From Actinomycetes bacterium (GTDB lineage: Bacteria; Planctomycetota; Phycisphaerae; JAACET01), in contig DAOVKO010000091.1 in assembly GCA_030631725.1 (NCBI GenBank), positions 1-8,163 on the forward strand: a DNA stretch of 8,163 nucleotides, written 5' to 3'. This document shows, piece after piece, positions 1 through 3,201 of this stretch (position 1 is the stretch's first letter; every line of letters begins with the position of its first letter). The notes under the pieces are model-generated. The model did not search any database, was not told the DNA's origin, and saw only the letters and a program-made list of their open reading frames with translations. The position numbers were made by a program, and so were the translations under genes.

Positions 1-71
1 GCCTTGTCCTCTTCTTGGTGGATTTGTTTTTTATGAGGTTAATGAAGTTCCTCAATGTCCAGCAGTTTTAG
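1..71 (+). CDS. secE: Preprotein translocase subunit SecE, C-terminal end (5'-truncated)
   Basis: Only the last 22 codons are visible, reading in the frame that starts at base 3 and stopping at TAG 69-71. They encode a hydrophobic stretch (LVLFLVDLFFMRLMKFL) followed by a short polar end (NVQQF). This is what the single conserved transmembrane helix and short C-terminus of bacterial SecE look like. SecE is the small membrane subunit that clamps SecY in the protein-export channel. Position supports the call, because secE directly precedes nusG in most bacteria; here the gap is 39 bases. The fragment is too short to identify by sequence alone, so the call leans on synteny plus hydrophobicity. 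The rest of the gene lies before the window. Confidence 0.72.
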   Translation, partial: LVLFLVDLFFMRLMKFLNVQQF

Positions 72-110
72 TCTTGCTCAGGCATTAGCCCGGCGCCTGG
101 AAAAACCCTT

Positions 111-662
111 ATGGCCGAGAAAAGCTGGTTAGTACTCAGGGTTGCCTCAAACAAAGAGGACTCCGTGCGCGAGACCCTGGAAAAAAAGATCAAAATCGAA
201 GGGCTCGAGGGCTTCGTTGGCAGAATCCTCGTCCCCAGCGAACGCATCAAACGCATCAAAGCCGGACACCAGCGCATCCAGCAGCGCAAGCTCTATCCCG
301 GATACGTTTTCGTGGAGATGGCTCTCGAAGAGGACGGAAGCATCCCCGAAAAGCCTTGGTTTGCCATCAAGGAGACCGTCGGGGTTGGTGATTTCATCGG
401 TGCTTTGGGCAAGCCCACACCCATGCGTGACGGTGATGTGGATAAGATGTTGGCCCAAGCCGAAAAGCCCGAAGACCTGCCCTCTTTGAACATCGATTTC
501 AAAAAGGGCAATCAGATTAAGATTCGCGAAGGCCCCTTTGAGAACTTTGAAGGCACCGTTGATGACATCTTGCCTGACAAGGGCCTCGTCCGTGTTATAG
601 TTACTATTTTCGGCCGGGCCACGCCCTTGGAGCTCGAGTACTGGCAACTAGAACCAATATAA
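111..662 (+). CDS. nusG: Transcription termination/antitermination factor NusG
   Basis: This 183-residue protein has the usual NusG length and two-domain layout. The N-terminal NGN domain (about residues 4-120) has the Trp-hydrophobic start (SWLVLRVASNKE), the LVPSERI segment and the hallmark RKLYPGYVFVEM, then the GVGDFIG loop and a P-x-P-M strand. The C-terminal KOW domain (about 131-183) shows KGNQIKIREGPFENFEG and ends in LELEYWQLEPI. By family knowledge, NusG binds the beta' clamp helices and beta protrusion of RNA polymerase, promotes processive elongation, and through the KOW domain contacts Rho or ribosomal protein S10. Its polymerase partners are encoded downstream in this operon. 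The ATG at 111 has only a weak Shine-Dalgarno-like TGGA about 9 bases upstream, but it is the start that gives the family's usual N-terminus. No truncation or odd insertion is seen. Confidence 0.97.
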   Translation: MAEKSWLVLRVASNKEDSVRETLEKKIKIEGLEGFVGRILVPSERIKRIKAGHQRIQQRKLYPGYVFVEMALEEDGSIPEKPWFAIKETVGVGDFIGALGKPTPMRDGDVDKMLAQAEKPEDLPSLNIDFKKGNQIKIREGPFENFEGTVDDILPDKGLVRVIVTIFGRATPLELEYWQLEPI

Positions 663-674
663 ACGCTAAGCGTT
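662..674 (+). repeat. 13-base perfect inverted repeat at the nusG stop codon
   Basis: AACGCT and AGCGTT flank a single A, starting on the last base of the nusG TAA stop. As RNA it could fold as a 5-bp stem (AACGC/GCGTT) with a TAA loop. The bases after it are T-rich but not an uninterrupted T run, and the stem is short, so this is at most a weak pause or a 3'-end element. It may also be chance. The operon clearly continues into rplK, so full termination is not expected. Confidence 0.35.
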
Positions 675-693
675 GATTTTTGATATTTGATTT
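673..693 (+). repeat. 7-base tandem repeat in the nusG-rplK spacer
   Basis: Three head-to-tail heptamers fill the centre of the 40-base spacer: TTGATTT, TTGATAT, TTGATTT. Copies 1 and 3 are identical and copy 2 differs at one base. The array ends nine bases before the rplK ATG, and the following GGA (694-696) is the only Shine-Dalgarno-like sequence for rplK. Similar heptamer arrays sit in two other spacers of this operon, which argues against simple low complexity. The function is unknown; an unstructured, AU-rich leader that keeps the start codon accessible is one possibility. Confidence 0.6.
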
Positions 694-702
694 GGACATT
701 AT

Positions 703-1128
703 ATGGCCAAGGAAATTACAGCGAAGATTAAATTACAGGCCCCCGGCGGCCAGGCCACACCCGCGCCGCCTATCGGACCCGCTCTGGGGCAGCACGGCGT
801 CAATATCGGCCAGTTTGTTCAGCAGTTCAATGAGCAGACTCGCCACTACAACGGCATGGTCATTCCTGCCGAGATCACCATCTACGCCGACCGGACTTTT
901 ACTTTTGTCCTCAAGAGTCCCCCTGCCGCGGTCTTGCTCAAGCAGGCTGCCGGCTTGGCCAAGGGCTCTGGTCTTGCCGGAAAGGAAACCGTTGGGCAAG
1001 TTACCAACGCTCAGGTCCAGGAGATTGCCAAGACCAAAATGAAAGACCTCAACGCCTTCACCCCCGACCAGGCCGCTAGGATTATTGCCGGAACCGCTCG
1101 CAGCATGGGCCTGGAGGTTGTTGACTAG
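703..1128 (+). CDS. rplK: 50S ribosomal protein L11
   Basis: At 141 residues this is full-length L11. The N-terminal domain carries the family signature PPIGPALGQHGVNIGQF (about residues 22-40), which forms the region facing the L7/L12 stalk and the thiostrepton cleft. The C-terminal RNA-binding domain, which grips the GTPase-associated centre of 23S rRNA, includes the Pro-Pro pair of KSPPAAVLLKQAAG and the closing GTARSMGLEV motif. L11 helps control factor-dependent GTP hydrolysis and, by family knowledge, is needed for RelA activation by uncharged tRNA. The start at 703 follows nusG by 40 bases, with only a weak GGA at suitable spacing. The N-terminus MAKEITAKIKLQ matches the usual L11 start, so an upstream start is unlikely. 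Just 27 bases separate its stop from rplA, consistent with cotranscription. Confidence 0.98.
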   Translation: MAKEITAKIKLQAPGGQATPAPPIGPALGQHGVNIGQFVQQFNEQTRHYNGMVIPAEITIYADRTFTFVLKSPPAAVLLKQAAGLAKGSGLAGKETVGQVTNAQVQEIAKTKMKDLNAFTPDQAARIIAGTARSMGLEVVD

Positions 1129-1138
1129 CTGCCTTCTC

Positions 1139-1146
1139 GAAAGGAG
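1139..1146 (+). promoter_or_regulatory. Strong ribosome-binding site selecting the GTG start of rplA
   Basis: GAAAGGAG lies 9 bases before GTG at 1156. It is one of the best Shine-Dalgarno matches in the window and fixes the non-ATG start of rplA. No ATG lies near enough to serve instead while keeping the conserved SKRYRAL region. Confidence 0.8.
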
Positions 1147-1155
1147 TTTCTTACA

Positions 1156-1836
1156 GTGCGTCGCAGGAGTAAACGTTACCGAGCTTTGGACGGGAAGCGT
1201 CCCTCCGAGGCCGTCGGCATTCGCGATGCCGTCGCCAAGCTCAAAAGCTTTGCCGATACCAAGTTCGACCAGACCGTTGACTGCGTGCTTCGTCTGGGCA
1301 TCGATCCCAAGCAGGCCGACCAGATGATTCGAGGCTCGCTCTCGTTCCCCAAGGGCATCGGAAAGACCAGGCGGGTCATTGTCTTTTGTCCTGACGACGC
1401 CGCAGACGAAGCCAAGAAAGCCGGAGCCATCGAGGCCGGCGCCGATGAGCTCATAAAGAAGGTCCAGGACGGATGGATGGACTTCGATGTCGCCATTGCC
1501 GTTCCTCAGATAATGAGCAAGGTTTCCCGCCTCGGGCGCACACTCGGGCCCCAGGGAAAGATGCCTTCTCCCAAGGCCGGAACCGTCACCGCTGATTTCG
1601 TCCAAGCCGTCAAAGAATATTCCGCTGGTAAGGTCGAATTCCGCAACGATGCCGGCGGCAATGTCCACACCGTTGTGGGCAAGCTCAGCTTCCCCGAGGA
1701 AGACCTAGTCAGCAACATAGAGTTCTTTCTGCAGAACATTCACAGATTACGGCCCACCTCGGCCAAGGGAACCTTCATTCAGAAGATGGTTCTCTCCGGC
1801 TCCATGAGCCCCGCCGTTACCGTGAGTGTTTCATGA
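1156..1836 (+). CDS. rplA: 50S ribosomal protein L1
   Basis: This 226-residue protein matches L1 end to end and starts at GTG. Family landmarks in order are the basic start with SKRYRAL, the FDQTVDCVLRLGIDPKQADQ strand region, RGSLSFPKGIGKTRRV, the DFDVAIAVPQIM segment of domain II, the signature LGRTLGPQGKMPSPKAGTV, and the C-terminal KGTFIQKMVLSGSMSP. L1 binds helices 76-78 of 23S rRNA and forms the mobile stalk that helps release E-site tRNA. In many bacteria it also represses its own operon by binding mRNA near rplK; I cannot identify such a site here. Two signature positions differ from the common consensus (GPQGKMPSPK for GPRGLMPNPK, and SMSPAV for TMGPGI). These are conservative and I believe common in this group. 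The gene is intact. Confidence 0.97.
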   Translation: MRRRSKRYRALDGKRPSEAVGIRDAVAKLKSFADTKFDQTVDCVLRLGIDPKQADQMIRGSLSFPKGIGKTRRVIVFCPDDAADEAKKAGAIEAGADELIKKVQDGWMDFDVAIAVPQIMSKVSRLGRTLGPQGKMPSPKAGTVTADFVQAVKEYSAGKVEFRNDAGGNVHTVVGKLSFPEEDLVSNIEFFLQNIHRLRPTSAKGTFIQKMVLSGSMSPAVTVSVS

Positions 1837-1853
1837 GAAATGGTATTTCTTTT
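1837..1853 (+). terminator. Weak AT-rich hairpin with TTTT just after rplA
   Basis: GAAAT and ATTTC (1837-1841 and 1845-1849) flank a GGT loop immediately after the rplA stop and are followed by TTTT (1850-1853). One more A-T pair and a G-T pair could extend the stem into the stop codon. The geometry resembles a small intrinsic terminator, but the stem is short and has only one G-C pair. It is more likely a weak attenuator, or chance, than a true end of transcription, because rplJ follows directly. Confidence 0.25.
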
Positions 1854-1854
1854 G

Positions 1855-1880
1855 ATCCGTGTTTATCTGTGAAAACTGTG
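1855..1880 (+). repeat. Degenerate 9-10 base TGTG repeat in the rplA-rplJ spacer
   Basis: Three related heptamers are spaced 10 and then 9 bases apart: ATCCGTG at 1855, ATCTGTG at 1865 and AACTGTG at 1874. They fill the middle of the 70-base spacer between rplA and rplJ. The phrase looks to me like a family of intergenic repeats (ATCCGTGTT, ATCTGTGG type) that recurs in planctomycete and other environmental genomes; that is memory, not a search result. It lies where E. coli has the L10-binding leader, but I see no convincing L10 kink-turn fold. Confidence 0.5.
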
Positions 1881-1906
1881 GCTAATTAATAGTAACGGAA
1901 CAAAAA

Positions 1907-2617
1907 ATGGTCGCCCAAGCAACAGTCGGAGCCAAGGCCCCAGCCCGCATCAAGACTCTCTTGGTCAAAGAGCTTGTTGAGGACTGGCAGGGATTGCAGA
2001 CCTTGGTAGTCGTTTGTCCAATAGGCCTCGATGCCCTTGTTTCCAACCAGCTGCGAGCCTCGCTGACCTCCAAGAACATAAAAATGACTGTGGTTAAGAA
2101 TTCTGTTGCCCGGCTCGCTCTGAGCCAGTTGGATTTGGCTCCTGCCGCTGAGCTCCTCGATGCCCCCAGCGCCATCTGTTACGGGGGTGAATCCGTGGTG
2201 GACATTGCTAGAGAGCTCGTGGATTGGTCGAAAAAGGTCGATGCCTTTCGCATCCGCGGGGCCTTCCTCGAAGGCCAGCTCTTCTCCGCCGAGCAGGTCC
2301 ACAAATTGGCAGCCATGCTCAACAGGGTGGAGCTTCTCGCTCAGATAGCCGGCCTCATCGCCAGTCCTGCCGGACGTATTGCCTCGACCTTGACCTCTTT
2401 GGGTGGCCGAATTGCCGGCTCTATCAAGACCCTTGCTGAAAAGCTCGCCCAGCAGGCCCCACCCCCCGAACCTGCCCCAAAAGAGAAAGAAGAAGAACAG
2501 GACGTCCAAACCGAAGAGACCCCCAAACCCGAAAGCTCTGCCCCGGATGAACCAACACAACCCCCACGACCTGCAAAGGAAGAAGGGACTCCCAAAGACA
2601 TACCCGATGGCAAATGA
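1907..2617 (+). CDS. rplJ: 50S ribosomal protein L10 with long C-terminal tail
   Basis: Residues 1 to about 181 are a recognisable L10, the protein that anchors L7/L12 dimers to the 23S rRNA next to L11. Family features are the N-terminal helix (LLVKELVEDWQGLQTLVVV), LRASLTSKNIKMTVVKNSVARLAL, and a C-terminal helix from about 153 to 183 that should dock L12. That helix contains an 11-residue near-duplication: GRIASTLTSLG at 156 and GRIAGSIKTLA at 167. At 236 residues the protein exceeds the usual 165-180. The excess is a tail from about 182 to 236 that I count as 14 Pro and 15 Glu/Asp in 55 residues, with net negative charge. It should be disordered, and its codons (CCA, ACA, ATA, AAA) are less C-ending than in the body. 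The ATG at 1907 has a weak CGGA 7 bases upstream. rplL follows. Confidence 0.95.
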   Translation: MVAQATVGAKAPARIKTLLVKELVEDWQGLQTLVVVCPIGLDALVSNQLRASLTSKNIKMTVVKNSVARLALSQLDLAPAAELLDAPSAICYGGESVVDIARELVDWSKKVDAFRIRGAFLEGQLFSAEQVHKLAAMLNRVELLAQIAGLIASPAGRIASTLTSLGGRIAGSIKTLAEKLAQQAPPPEPAPKEKEEEQDVQTEETPKPESSAPDEPTQPPRPAKEEGTPKDIPDGK

Positions 2618-2630
2618 ATAATAGCTGACT

Positions 2631-2650
2631 TGTAGTGAGCCTGTCGAAAC
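2631..2650 (+). repeat. TGAGCCTGTCGAA-type element in the rplJ-rplL spacer
   Basis: The core TAGTGAGCCTGTCGAA resembles one arm of a dispersed intergenic repeat whose complement is TTCGACAGGCTCA, which I recall from many unrelated bacterial genomes. No matching second arm is visible nearby, so if the identification is right this is a single half-copy. The call is from recognition only; a genome-wide count would settle it. Confidence 0.4.
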
Positions 2651-2651
2651 G

Positions 2652-2672
2652 ATGACTAATGACAAATGAAAC
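2652..2672 (+). repeat. 7-base tandem repeat before the rplL ribosome-binding site
   Basis: Three adjacent heptamers, ATGACTA, ATGACAA and ATGAAAC, run directly into the rplL Shine-Dalgarno sequence at 2673. The first two differ at one base and the third is more diverged. Each unit contains an ATG, so the array creates several decoy start codons upstream of the true rplL start, including the in-frame ATG at 2659. Confidence 0.55.
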
Positions 2673-2678
2673 GGAGGT
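2673..2678 (+). promoter_or_regulatory. Strong ribosome-binding site fixing the rplL start at 2689
   Basis: GGAGGT is followed after 10 bases by ATG 2689. An in-frame ATG at 2659 would add ten residues (MTNETEVSTQ). That ATG lies upstream of this site and inside the heptamer array, and its extra residues do not belong to L7/L12. The start at 2689, giving MAEEEKETTRK, is therefore preferred. Confidence 0.85.
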
Positions 2679-2688
2679 AAGTACACAA

Positions 2689-3108
2689 ATGGCTGAAGAA
2701 GAAAAAGAAACCACCCGCAAGTGGTCCACGAAGATCAAGCAACTTGGCGACAAGATAGTCGATCTGTCTTTGTTGCAGGCTCAGGAGCTCGGTAATTACC
2801 TCGAAGAGGTCCATGGCATTGCCCCGGCTGCCGCGGCTGTTGCCGTCGCTGCCGGCCCCGCAGCCTCCGCCGAGGCCGCTGCCGTCGAGGAAGAACAAAC
2901 CGCTTTTGACGTCGTGCTCAAAGCTATCGGCGACAAAAAGATCCAGGTCATCAAAGTTTCTCGCGCCGCCACCGGACTGGGACTCAAAGAGGCCAAGGAA
3001 CTCGTCGAGAAGGCTCCGACCACCATCAAGGAGGGCTTGAGTAAGGAGGACGCCGAGGCCCTCAAGAAAGAGCTCGAGGCCAGCGGTGCAGAGATCGAGA
3101 TCAAATAA
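2689..3108 (+). CDS. rplL: 50S ribosomal protein L7/L12
   Basis: With the start at 2689 the protein has 139 residues. A charged N-terminal extension (about 1-14) precedes the dimerisation domain (about 15-43, LGDKIVDLSLLQAQELGNYL), which binds L10. A flexible Ala-rich hinge (about 44-70) leads to the C-terminal domain (about 71-139), which recruits elongation and initiation GTPases. The factor-binding face is well conserved: VIKVSRAATGLGLKEAKELVE retains the lysines and arginine equivalent to E. coli K65, R73 and K84. The common VRGATGLGL reads SRAATGLGL here. E. coli L7/L12 has 121 residues, and the difference is mostly in the N-terminal extension and hinge. The Shine-Dalgarno sequence is strong, as expected for the ribosomal protein made in multiple copies per ribosome. 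The 93-base spacer to rpoB holds a perfect hairpin that may uncouple the two genes. Confidence 0.97.
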   Translation: MAEEEKETTRKWSTKIKQLGDKIVDLSLLQAQELGNYLEEVHGIAPAAAAVAVAAGPAASAEAAAVEEEQTAFDVVLKAIGDKKIQVIKVSRAATGLGLKEAKELVEKAPTTIKEGLSKEDAEALKKELEASGAEIEIK

Positions 3109-3140
3109 TTAGGCATGAGGCTTCTGACTGGAGGAAGATA

Positions 3141-3170
3141 GCTCAAGGCTGTCTTACTCAAGCCTTGAGC
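3141..3170 (+). promoter_or_regulatory. Perfect 10-bp hairpin between rplL and rpoB (candidate attenuator or processing site)
   Basis: GCTCAAGGCT (3141-3150) and its exact reverse complement AGCCTTGAGC (3161-3170) flank a 10-base loop. No T run follows, so it is not a standard intrinsic terminator. In E. coli the rplL-rpoB spacer holds a partial terminator and an RNase III site that lower rpoBC expression relative to the stalk genes. By position this hairpin could play a similar role, as a pause site, an endonuclease site or protection of the rplL 3' end. That role is inference. The downstream arm overlaps the heptamer array at 3158. Confidence 0.55.
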
Positions 3171-3185
3171 CTCAAGCCTCAACTT
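3158..3185 (+). repeat. 7-base tandem repeat before the rpoB ribosome-binding site
   Basis: Four heptamers follow each other: TCAAGCC, TTGAGCC, TCAAGCC and a diverged TCAACTT. Copies 1 and 3 are identical and copy 2 differs at two positions. The array ends four bases before the rpoB GGGAG (3190-3194). Looser echoes of the unit, such as GCATGAG and GCTCAAG, occur earlier in the same spacer, suggesting that much of it may be decayed repeat. Confidence 0.55.
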
Positions 3186-3201
3186 TGCCGGGAGTTGTCC
3201 T

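Noticed and set aside
79..99. CAGGC and GCCTG inverted repeat between secE and nusG
   Set aside because: Only 5 bp with an 11-base loop and no T run; too weak to call a terminator or attenuator.
673..702. Possible sigma-70-like promoter in the TTGATTT array upstream of rplK
   Set aside because: TTGATT-like boxes arise from the repeat, and no convincing -10 box sits at 16-18 base spacing. Cotranscription with nusG explains expression.
733..1668. 311-codon open frame on the minus strand opposite rplK and rplA
   Set aside because: It spans two well-conserved genes and their spacer, and is a shadow of their codon bias with no recognisable motif or start signal.
1886..2686. 266-codon minus-strand open frame opposite rplJ
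   Set aside because: The Gly/Phe-rich text is the complement of the Pro/Glu/Lys-rich L10 tail. No independent coding evidence is visible.
2659..2688. ATG at 2659 as the start of rplL
   Set aside because: It lies upstream of the strong GGAGGT at 2673 and within a repeat array, and the extra ten residues are not L7/L12-like.
3158..3185. Heptamer array as a CRISPR or CRISPR-like repeat
   Set aside because: The units are 7 bases with no spacers between them, there are no cas genes, and the location is inside a housekeeping operon.
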